The position numbers were made by a program, and so were the translations under genes. The notes under the pieces were generated by a model. It was not told the origin of the DNA and did not search any database. It worked only from the letters and a program-made list of their open reading frames with translations. Below, one piece after another: positions 22,929 to 34,424 of a stretch of 64,000 nucleotides of DNA. The stretch is from the NCBI GenBank assembly GCA_030247855.1, contig JAPDRN010000004.1, forward strand, positions 62,001 to 126,000, given 5' to 3'. Every line of letters begins with the position of its first letter. Within the stretch, counting starts at the first letter, position 1. The stretch comes from Knufia peltigerae (taxonomy: Eukaryota; Ascomycota; Eurotiomycetes; Chaetothyriales; Trichomeriaceae).

Positions 22929-23676
22929 CCATCGGGTATAACCTATACCATCCAGTGCTGTCTTTACCCCTACGGACTGCAAAAGAGACTGTAAAGGAAT
23001 TTGAATTCGGTCCAATTGTTGCTGAGCTCAAGGCTTCAATCGTGTCACGCTTCGGTAAACTGGAGCGTCTACTTGACAAGACTCTCAGGAAATGAGATCC
23101 AGATGTCGACGAAGCTGACAGCCATCGCATCGTCTGCATCATCAGCTTTGAGCTCTTCTTATCACAGCATAATAAAATGCATTCAATCATGTTCTGGTTT
23201 CTACTCTCGCTTCGCCAATTATGTCACGGAAGTCGGCTCTGTTGCCTTATGTCCAGTGAGACAGCCCAGCGAAACACCCAGTGCTTCCTACGATTTGTTG
23301 TGTCGCTCTTGCAATCCTGCTGGCGACTTTTTTCGTCACCTGCGAGGAGGTCGAGTATGCCGGTCACGAGTCTACGACAAGTTTCTCTTACCCTTGTCAA
23401 TTTGTGTTTCAATGTCAAGTCAAATATTCTCACGGAGTATCTCGCCCATAACAGATCTTTCCTTACGGATTGAAGAGAGTGCTTATCGGAGCACAAGGTC
23501 TACCGGAATCGACATCAGCCGAAGCGGATGTTCCGGCAATATAGAATATTCAATCATCCTCCTCGCGGACCTCTTGACAAATAACAGAATACCGGTGCTT
23601 CTCGAGAATTTAAAAGTGCTAAACGCAGGTATCGCATCTCTCTGCTTCAAGTGAAATTTTCACATCGCAATCCGTA
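22929..23676. other. Convergent intergenic stretch
   Basis: This is the 3' flank of the Zn2Cys6 gene and of the MFS gene on the minus strand. A 217-residue open frame on the plus strand (23001-23654) begins without ATG support, shows no domain, and overlaps a similar open frame on the other strand. I regard it as chance. Confidence 0.5.
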
Positions 23677-25659
23677 TTATTCAGCAAGAATTCCTTTGCC
23701 CTGGGGAAGGAGATTCTTCGCAGCAATGAAGCGTCGTAGTCGCTTTCCATAAAAGTACATGAGCATACTTGGGCCGATTCCCAAAAACAGCGCCACCCCC
23801 ATCAGGATGAGGAATGGGGTGCGAAGGTGTTGAGATGCTATCCAGCTGCTGGTAAACTGGGCGAATCCAAACGACAATACATTCTTGAGGATCGTAGCGA
23901 CAAGCATCTGTCGGAGGGAGGACTGTGTTAGCCACCGAAAGGAGCAATCTTGATCAAGAACAGTATCTCACCACTTCTCCGCTGAGAACCTTGTGACAAT
24001 CGATGGCATAGGTTACGCTGATGACACAAGTGGCTGTAACGCCGGCGCCGAGGACGACCAGACCCATTATAGGTCCCATCCAGTGTGTCTTCGCTTCTGC
24101 CGTGCACCCCAACAGAAGCAAGCCCACGGCTGCTGTTGCAATTGTGGGTACAAGGGCAACGAGTCTCATCTCGGGCTCCCGTATCATGTTGTTCCTCTTT
24201 GTGGCGCGCATACTGATCCAGTCGGAGAACCATCCTGACATGGGTAAGCCTGCTAGCTGACCGAACAGGAAAGCAAAGTTGGTCAACCCGGTTTGGGTGA
24301 CACTGAAGCCGTAGTTGACCTGAAAAATACTGGACTGGGCGACGTTTGCGACGAGGAACATGCAGGCGAAAAAGCCAAACATCAATGAACTCTATTCAAG
24401 CAGGTCCAGTCAGCCAGGGCGCAGTGTATCGTGGTGATTCAATCCCTTACATAGAGAACTGTCGGTGCAAAGAAGACGGGAAGAGGCCTCAGCAGCGCAC
24501 TCATTGGGCTAATTGAGCCCGTAACGCGCTTCGGTAGGAGGCTGAAAGCTGATCTGGCCGGCTTGCCGGTACCGAGGACCCGTTGATCCTCAGCTATGTC
24601 TGCGGTTGGGACACGCTCCCACGCAGTCTCCGGCATGAGGACAATCACCGCTACCGAACACGCGCCCAGGAGAATGCTTCGTCTGTCAGTGAGCGAGCCA
24701 TTCTTCAGCGCTCGGGGCCAGCGATCAATACTCACCTCGTGACCCAGAAGAACCAGTGCCAACCCAGTGTACTTCCGGCGATAACACCAGAAACAACACC
24801 ACCGAGATCTGCTCCTCCGAACAGCGCGAGGCTGAGAGGTTGAAGTCAATAGTCGCCCTTTCAAAGGGAAAGTGGAGCGGCCTCACAAGTAGATTGAGTT
24901 CCACAGCCCACGTTCGTGCAAGAAGCACGCGTCCACAATGGTGACTGGAGTCAATGTCTCGATACCCGCGGCTCCCAAACCCATGACGATGCGTGCCCAG
25001 AGGAATGAGGTATAGGACGTCGCGCTCGCAGCCCACAATGTGGATGCAAAGGTCACAAGGGTAGACCACAGATACGCCGAGCGGCGACCGTAGCAGACAG
25101 CCACTGGAATGGTGATTATATTTGCAAATCCCAAGATCAATAGAAGTGAGCTTGTCTGCGAAGCGGTCAGTTTATGACCAGTCACAATTCCAAGCTCGTT
25201 GTGGCACCTACCAGCCACGCGATATCGTTGGCGCTTCTTTCGAAGTAAGTCATCAGTGTGATGAAGAATGGGTTCAGTGATAAGGACACCCAGCCACCGA
25301 GAAAAGAGTATACCATTGATGTAGCGATGGTCACAAACTTCCAGAGGCGGCTCCAATTCTATCAAGGCGGTCCGCTTTAGTTCACCAAGTCCAAAGAAAT
25401 GGGTTCGGGAAGGTAGACGTACAAGAGGATCATGGGGGTCTTGACTTGGCTGTGGGACGAGTGTGACATGGTCCTTGCCATTGCCCTGAATTTGCTCGTG
25501 CCCCCTGAACGAATCTCCCATATACTCGGTGCCAGGGACGAAGTCGACATCTTCGAACGCAGCTCGGTCCGAGCTGGCTACTGGCGCAATACCACTGGGA
25601 CACGTTTTCTCCTCTAGCACGGCCATTTCAGGAGCAGGGGCCAAAAGTCTCCCTGGCAA
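23677..25659 (-). CDS. MFS transporter, DHA1-like
   Basis: This gene has seven exons on the minus strand (25423..25659, 25212..25358, 24887..25155, 24736..24831, 24451..24682, 23972..24391, 23677..23907) and encodes 543 residues with phase conserved at all six introns. A polar N-terminus of about 75 residues precedes NWSRLWKFVTIATSM, the start of the first membrane segment. The family loop 2-3 signature GRRSAYLWSTLVTF is present, as are GLGAAGIETLTPVTIVD in segment 4-5, GGADLGGVVSGVIAG in segment 5 and a PET motif (VLMPETAWERV) closing the first half. About twelve membrane segments are expected. It resembles fungal MFS carriers of the drug:H+ and small-molecule type. Its place beside the regulator suggests uptake or export of the cluster substrate or product. 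A second ATG in frame at 25626 could be the true start. Confidence 0.9.
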
Positions 25660-26250
25660 TGGGTGTGGAAGTGGCTGAATTTCGTTGATATTGCGTCCAC
25701 CAGTGAATCTTATCGACGGTCTTTAATCTGTTGGATTTGTTGAAATGTCGAGGAGACTCGTATGGTATCACCTTGGGCTTGAGAGAGAGCTGGACTGGAT
25801 ATAGCTATCGCACTGCAGTGATAGAACTTCCTAGATATAGACAGCCCGGGTTTGATACTTGGTCAGGTGCAAACAAGAAGAAGCGTAGAGAATGCCGAAT
25901 GAGGAAAAAATAGCGGAGCAGGGCATTGGCCGCGCTCCATCCGGGGCTCTCGCTGTTCAGGCTCCTTATCAAAGCAGGCCCATGGTTTGCGAAGAACTTC
26001 CCCACGACACGATATTCAAGTTTGTCACATCGCCGTGACTCTCTGAAATAGGACAGAATCTAGAGCTGTCACAGACAATACAACCAACGCTTATAGTGTA
26101 ATGTCTCGATTACGTCCGAGAAAGTCATGACGTGCTGCTTTCTAGCTACTATGAGGGAGGAAAATTGGCTCCATACGTTCATCGATAGAAATTATGATTC
26201 GTTTTCCGAGAGAGAAGAGACAGATTGTCAAGATTCCCTGCAGATTCCTT
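25660..26250. promoter_or_regulatory. MFS promoter / 3' flank of NTF2-like gene
   Basis: About 590 bp lie upstream of the minus-strand MFS gene and downstream of the NTF2-like gene. No coding signal or clear operator was seen. Confidence 0.4.
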
Positions 26251-26721
26251 CTAGTCTTCCAGCCGAGTCACGTAACTTGAAACACCAATGACTTTCCAAT
26301 CACCCTCGACCCTCACCCAATTGAATGTGCAATAAAATCTCAAGCTCTCTGGCTTATTTGTGCCTTGGTAGTCCGGGCGTGGCCTTGTCTGATATATTGC
26401 ACAGTCAAAGCCCGCATTTCCCACGACGAAACTGAATGTAGATTTGACAGGATCAATGAGTTGGCAATCGATAACATGACTGAAGAACTCTTTCAGTTGT
26501 TCTCGACCCTGAAGCACAGTGTTTGGCTTTGGGAATGATCCAGTCCATATGGCATCTTCATGGAAAAAGTCGTTGAGCAGGAGTTCGACGTCGGAGCAGG
26601 CGAATGCGTGGATGTGCAAATCGTATTTTTCAGAGATTGCATCTCGAAAGGCCGTCAGTGAGGGCTGTTGAATATTTGTTGCGTAGCTCGGTATGGGCGT
26701 TTCCATGTCAGAAGACGGCAT
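26251..26721 (-). CDS. NTF2-like / SnoaL-type protein
   Basis: This is a single exon encoding 156 residues, the usual size of a one-domain NTF2-like protein. The pattern is typical: an N-terminal helix with RDAISEKYDLHIHAF, the DFFHEDAIWTG turn, QGREQLKEFFSHV, then a curved sheet ending in FYCTFNWVRVEGDWKVIGVSSYV. This fold serves polyketide cyclases, ketosteroid isomerases, limonene-epoxide hydrolases, dehydratases and many binding proteins. I cannot assign catalytic residues from sequence alone. The gene is divergent from an amidohydrolase and close to the BVMO/P450 group, so an isomerase, dehydratase or epoxide-hydrolase step in that pathway is possible but unproven. The start at 26721 is the first ATG. 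A second Met five codons later is an alternative. Confidence 0.85.
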   Translation of the reverse strand: MPSSDMETPIPSYATNIQQPSLTAFRDAISEKYDLHIHAFACSDVELLLNDFFHEDAIWTGSFPKPNTVLQGREQLKEFFSHVIDCQLIDPVKSTFSFVVGNAGFDCAIYQTRPRPDYQGTNKPESLRFYCTFNWVRVEGDWKVIGVSSYVTRLED

Positions 26722-27305
26722 CTTGTCTTCTAAACAGTAACCATTCTATAGCAGATATGACCTTGAAGATGTGATCTGGAACAAGAACACAATAAACCAT
26801 TGACGTGCCGTACCGACAAACCCTTCAGGGCAGATTAGGTGTAGTCGACGCCGTCGTGGCATTTTATCTGCCGTAACATCAAAGGCAACGTACGGTGACC
26901 AAACATGGTAATAATAGAGGGGATTACGCAAAACATCACTCCACACGAAGCCAAATCCATCATGACATTCTGAGAATATAGACAGCATGGGAACAGGCTC
27001 GAATAGATAATCCCGGGCCTGCAGTTGACCAATCAGAACCAGTACGTTATTATTTCCATTTCAGGAGAATTTAACGTCACGACGGATTGGGAACGAACCC
27101 ACAGCGAAGGTCAAGAAGACGTCCGTGATGATAGTAGCGCAATGAAATGCGAAAGGCATCGGCCTTTCTTGCATTCTCGCACACAGATAATGCATCCCGT
27201 TGCCACATCGAGAGTTCCCCCTACAGCAGCATCGTGGTCGCAGGCACAAGAACGTACGCGATCCAGTCAGTTCCAAGAAGATTGAGACTGTATCCTGTCG
27301 CTACC
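26722..27305. promoter_or_regulatory. Divergent promoter, NTF2-like / amidohydrolase
   Basis: About 585 bp lie between divergent starts. In-frame ATG codons upstream of the amidohydrolase (27147) lie in this stretch, but the extra 53 residues would be low quality. No TGGGGGAGA copy was found. Confidence 0.45.
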
Positions 27306-29019
27306 ATGAATTCATCTACTGCGAACAACGCACTAGCGTTCGTTGGTGGGCGTATATACACAGTGAATGAGTCGACGCCTTGGGTGACGGCTTTCGTTGT
27401 AGCTCCGTCCGGCCGTTTTGCAAAGTTGGGAAACGATGAAGAGATATTGGCCGAGGCTCGAAAACAACACCTCGTTGTCCATGATCTACGGGGCCGGTTT
27501 GTCATGCCTGGGATTCATGACGCTCACACACATTTACTCAGTGCCAGCCTGCAGAAGCTCAGCGAAAGCGCCATTGGGATTGACGCGGACGACCAAAGCC
27601 TCGCAAAGAAGATCAAAGAGGGTTCCTGTGCCTGTGCATATGCCCATGCCTGGGGGGACTGGATTATCAGCAACTTCTACTCTGCGAGCTCATTTCCTGA
27701 CCAACGACCGGATCGGAAATATTTGGACAAGCAATTTCCAGATCAGCCTGTGATTGTGAGGGATATCTCTTGCCACAACATCTTGATGAACACGGAAGGA
27801 CTCAAACGTGCAGGCTATGACTTGTCGGAGACTCAAGATCCGCCTGGTGGTCGGTATGTCCGCCGAGAAGATGGCGAGATGACGGGAGAGTTGGTTGAAA
27901 GCGCCTCAACCAAGGCATGGTTGAACCTGCCACCACTTGCTTTGGCGCATGCGAAGCGGGCAATCCTTTTCGGGATGCGGATGAGTCTGCGTTTTGGCAT
28001 AACGTCCTGTCAGGAAGCATCTGCAAATTCGATCTACTTGGCCGCATTACGGGAGCTCGAAGAAGAGAGGCTATTAACTATGAACATTCACACCCATATC
28101 GTCTATGGACCGGAGAACTTTGCGTTGGAAAGGAAGCAGGACCTGCACGCCCTTCTTGACAATGCACAATCTTTCGAAAGCCAACATGTACACACAAACT
28201 TTGTCAAATTCTGGCTAGACGGCGCTCCTTTGCCGCCACACTTCACGCAGTGTGATCTTGACGGCTGTGGGAAGCCGGACACAAACAAGCTATTGATAGA
28301 TCAGGAGACACTATTGTACGCTCTCAAGAAATACGATAGAAAAGGAATGACGTGCAAGCTTCATTGCGCGGGCGAAGGAAGTGTGCGTCAGGCCTTGGAT
28401 GTCATTTCTTCGGTGCGGCGTGAACACCCCGACGGTCCGCAGCACGAGCTCGCCCACTGCAACGCCATTCATCAAGGTGAGGGATCTCGACACAGAATCG
28501 TAAAAGGCATAACTAACCTGCAACCTTTCAGATGACATTCAGCGCCTCGTCGAGTTGCGCGTCACCGCCGAAATGTCCCCTGCGATCTTTCACGAGCAAG
28601 AGCTGGTATCTGCATATCCAAACATATTCAAGTGGCCGTTTCGAGAGGTGCTCGACAGTGGTGGCAGGATGACGATTGGATCGGATTGGATTCTGCCTCC
28701 GACACCCTCACTTTTCCCATCCCTGGCCGCGATTGTGGACAGGTTGGGCAACGCAAACGGTGTTGGAGGGCCCCAGCCGGACGCCGACGCTCGTCGACGT
28801 GGCGGTGAATTGCTGTGCAAGATTATAACTCTTGGAGGTGCGGAGGCAGTCGGTCGAGCTCACGAAGTGGGCAGCATTGTCCCAGGTAAAAGGGCCAACT
28901 TCATCGTTGTTGATCGTGACCTAAGTCGGGGTGAATTTGATGGCGCGGAGGTGCTCCAAACTTGGTTTGAAGGTCGCTTGGTTTGGACCAAAGATATGGC
29001 CGTCAGCCCCAAGCTCTGA
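27306..29019 (+). CDS. Amidohydrolase family 3 protein (YtcJ-like)
   Basis: This gene has two exons (27306..28476 and 28532..29019) and encodes 552 residues. The first metal site is DAHTH after GRFVMPGIH. Later ligands are expected in KLHCAGEGS and ELAHCNAIHQ, and the catalytic or metal Asp is in TIGSDWILPP. The C-terminal small beta domain contains GSIVPGKRANFIVVDRD and TWFEGRLVWT, as in YtcJ/N-substituted formamide deformylase-like proteins. The enzyme class hydrolyses amide or related C-N bonds with a metal centre. The natural substrates of most fungal members are unknown. The start at 27306 matches the family's short N-terminal strand (ALAFVGGRIYTV). An upstream in-frame ATG at 27147 would add 53 unmatched residues. 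It may act on a nitrogen-bearing substrate related to the Dal5-like permease and amine oxidase, which is speculation. Confidence 0.93.
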
Positions 29020-29461
29020 AAAGGCGTAATAAATGTGCTGGCACAATTCATCGCTAGGAAGCAAACCGCGTAGCACAGCAAAGGAGCGGACCGTTCAATG
29101 TTCCTTTGATCTGCCCGAATGGCGATCAACGTTTGGGGAAAGTCCTTCTGTGAGAGTAAAGCGGGAGTAGAGGAAAACATCAATGTTGAATCCCCAAACG
29201 CCCACCGCATCCACTGGACCCTGGCGATTTGGTGCGGATATAGATGACCCACTTTGAGTTCGCGTCCATCCTCTGCGGCAAACACCTTATCTGTGAACCG
29301 CAATAAAGCTGGGGCTCGAAGAGACCCTTCGTAAATGCGGAATCCTCCCGTCGTGTCTCCTTTGAGCTCATGCATCTCATGGCTAGGAAGCTCAATCGAT
29401 TATCCATCTCACTGATCACACCGCCCATCAAGGAACTCTTCTTGTCACTGAAAGGGCCGGT
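29020..29461. other. Stretch between amidohydrolase and regulator
   Basis: About 440 bp form the 3' flank of the amidohydrolase and the promoter of the second Zn2Cys6 gene. Minus-strand open frames here (to about 171 residues) run into the amidohydrolase exon and look like shadows. Confidence 0.45.
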
Positions 29462-32012
29462 ATGCAGACGATCACAAGAGCGAAGAAGAGATCTCGAGGC
29501 AAGTCCCACTCGCGTCCTTGAATTTCGACCCTTCGGGCTCCAGTGCTGATACCATTTAGATGGCTGCGCTCAGTGCAAGAAAAAGGTAACCTTGTATCCT
29601 GGTGACCATGGTCAATGCTAACTCACGCAGCACTTTCGTTGTGACGAGTCTCGGCCCGAGTGTGGACAGTGTGTGGACAGGGGGGTGAGCTGTCCAGGCT
29701 ATGTCCAACAGTTACGATGGTCCTTCAAGCACCTGGACGGAACATCAACTTGTCGAGGAAGAAGGTCCGCCCGCAGCCAGCCAAAGCCATCCAGATGTGC
29801 TGCATCGCCAGTCCAGGGCGCTTCAGACAACCCGTCCAAAAGTATCGCACCCGGGGGCCACGGTTCTCCCAGCAACGGGTCAAAGACGTATGATGGTGCT
29901 CAAACTGGACATCTCGGGAGTTCGGATTCTCATGCTGCAGCGCTGATAGTGCCTGGCAAACAACAAACAGATGATTCGGTGTTGGCAGCTTCGTTGGGCG
30001 CGCCATCCGGGCGCGGCTACGAGGACGACTACACCACTGAGTTTCCACAACAGTCCAATCACCCTGACATCACTGACAGTCTTATTCGCAGCGAGGGTAC
30101 TACAGTGAACAGTGAGACACTGGGCAGCTATGCCTATCTTGAAGATTTCGACTCTACCTTATCGCAGGATGATCCTTTAGCGACATCTGAATGGCTGGGC
30201 CTCTTCTCTCCTCCTGGCGTCGTAGCGGAAATCCAGGGTTCTTCTCAACCACTAGATTTGCAAGAGAATCCACTGTCTCCCTGGTCAAATTCAACAATGA
30301 TTCTCTCCACAAGAGCATCTGTGAATCAATATTCCGATGCAAACACCACGGAAATCGAGGACAGCTCCGTTGGCACCACCAAGCACATTCAGAGTGATGA
30401 TTGTCACCCACTCTATGATCTCTTATCAAAAAGAACTGGAAGCTGCACCACGAACGCAACACCGGGCGGCGTCTTCAACTCTATCGGGCCTCTTCAAGTG
30501 CCACAGCAGCTTTCCTTCAACACTGCAACTCTCCTGAATCACTATTTCTCTGCCGTCTGCCCAATCAGCTCTTGCTTCGATTCGCCCAAGAATCCTTTCC
30601 GAACATTGTTCTCGGAAGGCCATTCCTCGTCAGAACTCATCTACGGTTGTGCCTTGAGTATGTCTGGTGCTCATCTCAGCTGCGTCAGTCCAGGAATGAA
30701 AATCATCGCCCTCAATTACCAGACGCAAGCAATTTCTCTCCTGAAGGAAACGGTGGCGAGGAAACAGCAGAGAGCGAGTACTTCGTCGCCTGCTACCAGC
30801 GATGACTTGGAAGAATTGGTCATAGCGATTATCATGATTGGCATGAGCTCGGTAAGTGCTGACGACCCTGTGTTGCGCTTGGCTTGTATTGACCTTGATC
30901 GATAGCCCTGGCATTCATCGTCTATCGGTGTTCATCATTTACAAGGTGGTCGTATCTTGTTCCGTAAGTGGCTTGACGAGTCGAGGGGCAACCCTCCGTC
31001 GCGGGATACAGAAGCCTCTACGGCAAAACGGCAAAGCTTCCTGATAGGTATCATGTCATATTGGGAGATGTTGTCCTCCTTTGTGGTGGACCAATGCCTG
31101 GAGGACCTTGAATATCTCGAGACAGCAAGGGGCATTTTGAACAGTGCCACGACCCAGACGATCTTCCCAAACCCATGGACAGGTATCTGTACTCCATTGG
31201 TCATCACTCTAGCCAAGCTAGGGTGTTTGCTTCGTCAGAACCGGTTGACCAGACGACTCAGCGTAATCAAGGATGCCGGTTCGGCACAAGGTCAACTTCT
31301 CAACACCCTCCTCCAAGACCTTCAAGTGCTTGAGAAAGACATTTTGAATTACAAAATCCCGAGTGTGGACGTGGTAGAGGATACTGCAGACCCCGGGACG
31401 ACCAAACAGACATTGAGATCGGTCGCTCAAATTTACCAGCTCACCGGGTTGCTTGAGCTGTACACGCAGGTTCCGGAGGTCTTTGAGCAGAGCACTCAAG
31501 CCGCACTAGTTGACGGACGGACAGCACAGAAACTCAAAGACCCTGCCGGTGGCATTGTGGCAGAGCTCCACCACTTCGCGTTTCGTGTGGCCATCTCAAT
31601 ACTTGCTCTCATCAGCTCGATTCCCATCTCTTCAGGAGCTAACATGATGCTCATGGTGCCTCTGCTGTCCGCCGGGAGCCGGTTACAGCCTTGCATCAAC
31701 CGCTTTGCCCACAATGACGATCGAATGCAATTCCACGGAACGCCCTTGACGCCCTTGACTGAGTCTCTTGTGGCATTCGAAACCCATCGCGCGGTCGACG
31801 GTCATTGGAGACAGTTTGTGCGATCGAGAATTGATCAGATCCACCGTGTAGTCAAGCTGGACAGTGTTCAGCAAGCTGCAAAGCTGATGGAGGCTGTGTG
31901 GGAAATCGCGGATGCCCAAAACGAACCTATGTCGTCGTCGTCCCAACCTCGTAGGCCAACGTACTGGATGGACGTCATGAGTGACAAGAGGCTGGAGACA
32001 TTGCTGGGATGA
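29462..32012 (+). CDS. Zn2Cys6 transcription factor with GC-AG intron
   Basis: This gene has four exons (29462..29498, 29560..29585, 29631..30851, 30906..32012) and encodes 796 residues. The zinc cluster is split over three exons. Exon 1 gives MQTITRAKKRSR, the 26 nt exon 2 gives the CAQCKKK part, and exon 3 continues with HFRCDESRPECGQC and VDRGVSC (Cys spacing 2-6-6-2-6). The first intron uses a GC donor (GAG|GCAAGT), the commonest non-canonical type. It is needed to produce the family consensus RSRDGC before the first Cys. A long Ser/Thr-rich region follows the cluster. The second half carries the Fungal_trans_2 pattern, from SFNTATLLNHYFSAVCP to PWHSSSIGVHHLQGGR and a helical C-terminus. 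It resembles the family that regulates amine and amino-acid or secondary metabolism genes. Together with the first regulator it brackets the MFS, NTF2-like and amidohydrolase genes. Confidence 0.88.
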
Positions 32013-32414
32013 TACAATCCTCCCTTATGGAATACTTTGGAGACCGCAAACCTTGAGGGCTAACGCCAGGATTCCGCGGTCCATCCCACAGGGGCGGCAC
32101 CGGTTTATGCGTTTCTCGACCACTGGATGAAGATTTCTACCTCACCTTCATTGTGGCCGGATCACTCCTCCTTGTCTCTTTTATTCTCTTGGCCAGGTCG
32201 CCCTACGATCCTACTCGTAGGCTGAACTTTTCAAACCACGTTTTAAACAAATGAATCGTTGGGGACTCCCGCGTCATGCATGACGCTGACACAGTAACGC
32301 TGACACCGAACGCAACGGCAATCAAAGGATTGTGCTGTGCTGCATTACTTCAACATGAGTAGAACGGGACAAATTTTTGACCTGTGCTGAGACGGAAGAG
32401 CCAGTTAGCTAGCC
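32013..32414. other. Intergenic stretch
   Basis: About 400 bp form the 3' flank of the regulator. A short repeated word GACGCTGACAC / AACGCTGACAC occurs at 32281-32308. Nothing else was seen. Confidence 0.4.
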
Positions 32415-33178
32415 ATGGATCCTTTGGAGAGGCGATTTGAGCAATGTGCATGGGCAGCAGGTATCAGCTCTGGTCCTTGCTAGGATCGGGCTCAATTGGC
32501 ATGGTGTATCTTGGTGTTATTTATCCCCAGCATGGGTATCAGCTTCATGATTTGTATCTCCCCATGCCCGATGACTTGTAGTTCTCTCTAGTCGCAATGT
32601 CGAGAGCGGTGAAGATGTCACTATCAAAGTGGAGGACACCGGTACAGAACAGCCTCTCCTTGTCGAGGAAGTTGCACAACTACGAGGGATTAGGTGGTCA
32701 AGTCCGCTTCCCGTGAGTCTTCCGGCAAGGGAAGATAGGCGATTTCAATGCCATGGTTTTTGACCATCTTGGGGCCAATCTAGAGGACCTGTTTGGATTA
32801 TGTGGCAGTTCCATCTCTCTGAAGGCGACCCTGAATGCTGGCTAAACCAACTCCTTCAACGTCTTCATACCTTCACCGAGACATTAAGCCCGAAAAAATC
32901 TCTCCCGGGCATAGGCCGGAAGGGGCGACGCCAAATATCTGCTTGTTTTGCAATAAAAGAAGCCCATTACTGCCGGAGACCTTTGTGCTGACCTTCCAGT
33001 CGAATTCGCAGAGCATGTTCATTATATCAGGGGCCCGCGGGATACAGGCGAACCAGACCATCGGTACAATCAACAATTGTTCGCTAAGCTCTTCCGACGA
33101 CAGGGGTCCGAACACGACAACGTCTTTGACTGGACTATTACAGAGTATAACAGGCTACTTCTTGGCACGGCGGTCTAA
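32415..33178 (+). pseudogene. Degraded casein kinase 1-like gene
   Basis: Pieces of a CK1-family kinase appear in the correct order but in different frames. YQLWSLLGSGSIGMVYLGV (from 32462) is the Gly-rich loop. After a probable intron, NVESGEDVTIKVED (near 32590-32640) is the VAIK strand with the ATP-binding Lys. FNAMVFDHLGANLEDLFGLC (near 32740-32800) is the CK1 hallmark LLGPSLEDLF. NQLLQRLHT then shifts frame to YLHRDIKPEK, the catalytic loop (near 32870-32900). About 280 bp of the C-lobe, including DFG, appear deleted. LCADLPVEFAEHVHYIRG (32985-33040) matches the region after the CK1 G-helix, and NVFDWTI (33118-33138) is the CK1 C-lobe ending. Stops, at least three frameshifts and the deletion make it non-functional. 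Boundaries are approximate. Confidence 0.75.
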
Positions 33179-34424
33179 GTCCCACATTGGGCTCAGATAC
33201 TATGCAATGATGAGCTCCGTTGGGTCCCAAGTGTTGAAATGAGTCCAAATTGGTCACGATGGATTGGCTCAGGGGATCGTGTGGGCAGCGCTCGTTGATT
33301 GGCTCTCGCATTGACATCTCGGTTGAAGATTCCAGAGCTCCCATCACCTTCAATGCCACGTAGCGTGAGTTCTCGCGACAAAACATTGGAGTCAGTGCTC
33401 TCTAGCTGTAGAAATGATCGGTCGTCACCGACATTGTGTCTCTGGCTAACCAGACAGTTGAAAATGAGCCGTAGCCCAGTTTACGGATGATCTGGTACTA
33501 TACATTCTTGAAACTATCTCCCAAATTGACAGAATGACGCCCCCAGGCCGATATGTCTCTATCCATTCACTTGGATAGGTAGTGTCATGGAATCATCATT
33601 GACGTTGCGTTCTTTTGGCAAAGTTGCCGAGGGGGTAGTCGGGCTCGAGGTTATCGTTTGCGCCAGTCGAAGGGCCAGTCGGCCCCGAAGTCATTGTCTG
33701 GGGTGCGAAAAGGAACGCCCTCGATTCTGCATGGCCCCTGTGGGGCGCTAGATACCTACCTGAGGTATCTAGCATGGTTCCTAATCCCTCGTGTCACTTA
33801 TTCTCGTCAGTTAGACTGCTGTTGTGATGTGAGATGCTGTGAGGGAGCGCCCTCAGTCTAGATGTCAAGATTACCTCATCATCTTCCTCGTGATTGGACT
33901 GTCTCTTCTGTACAGGCATTCTCCGCAAAATGCCACCGGCGCCTTGTTCCCTCCCCCGAACTCTGGGATTCTCCCACTTGATTCAAGTCCCACTATCTTA
34001 CTCTGTAGACCCCTTCGGCATCACATTACAGGGAATACCTTCGAGGCGGCTGTGTTCCTTCAGTCGAGACCCGAACAAGAAAGCCACTTGCCGTGTAAAT
34101 TTGACAAATTTGCTGCCTCGGGCTACCCCAGACGAATCAGCAGATTGGTTGTGCTCGCCAACTCCACCGACATGCTCTCCAGGATTTTGTCGCTTAGAGA
34201 ATAGGCCTCCCGCGGGATTCACCCGATATGGGAGGATAGATCAACTGCCGGGGTGGACTAGTGTTGGTGCGGCTCGCCCTGCATTGATACCTCGGGGCTC
34301 TATATATCCCACTAGGGATCCATGTGAGGCAAACGAGCCAGTTCCCTCATCAAAATTTCTTCTTCTTTGTGCCTCTGCTTGACCTCCGACATCATTTCGT
34401 CGCCTGATACCTGGCACCGCCATC
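33179..34424. other. 1.2 kb gene-free stretch with palindrome
   Basis: No supported gene lies here. A perfect 11 bp inverted repeat with a 5 bp spacer is at 33747-33773. The right end is the promoter of the TRI12-type pump, with a TATATA box at about 34300-34306, roughly 120 bp upstream of the ATG. A 162-residue open frame (33894-34382) has no family features. Confidence 0.5.
33747..33773. repeat. Perfect palindrome, 11 bp arms
   Basis: The arms are GCTAGATACCT and AGGTATCTAGC, separated by 5 bp. The inner core ATACCT-N5-AGGTAT recurs at 52885-52901 in another gene-free stretch. Confidence 0.8.

Noticed and set aside
23001..23654. 217-residue plus-strand open frame between two convergent genes
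   Set aside because: No proper ATG start, low-complexity composition, no recognisable domain.
33894..34382. 162-residue plus-strand open frame upstream of the TRI12-type gene
   Set aside because: Overlaps another frame, covers the TATATA promoter region and resembles no family.
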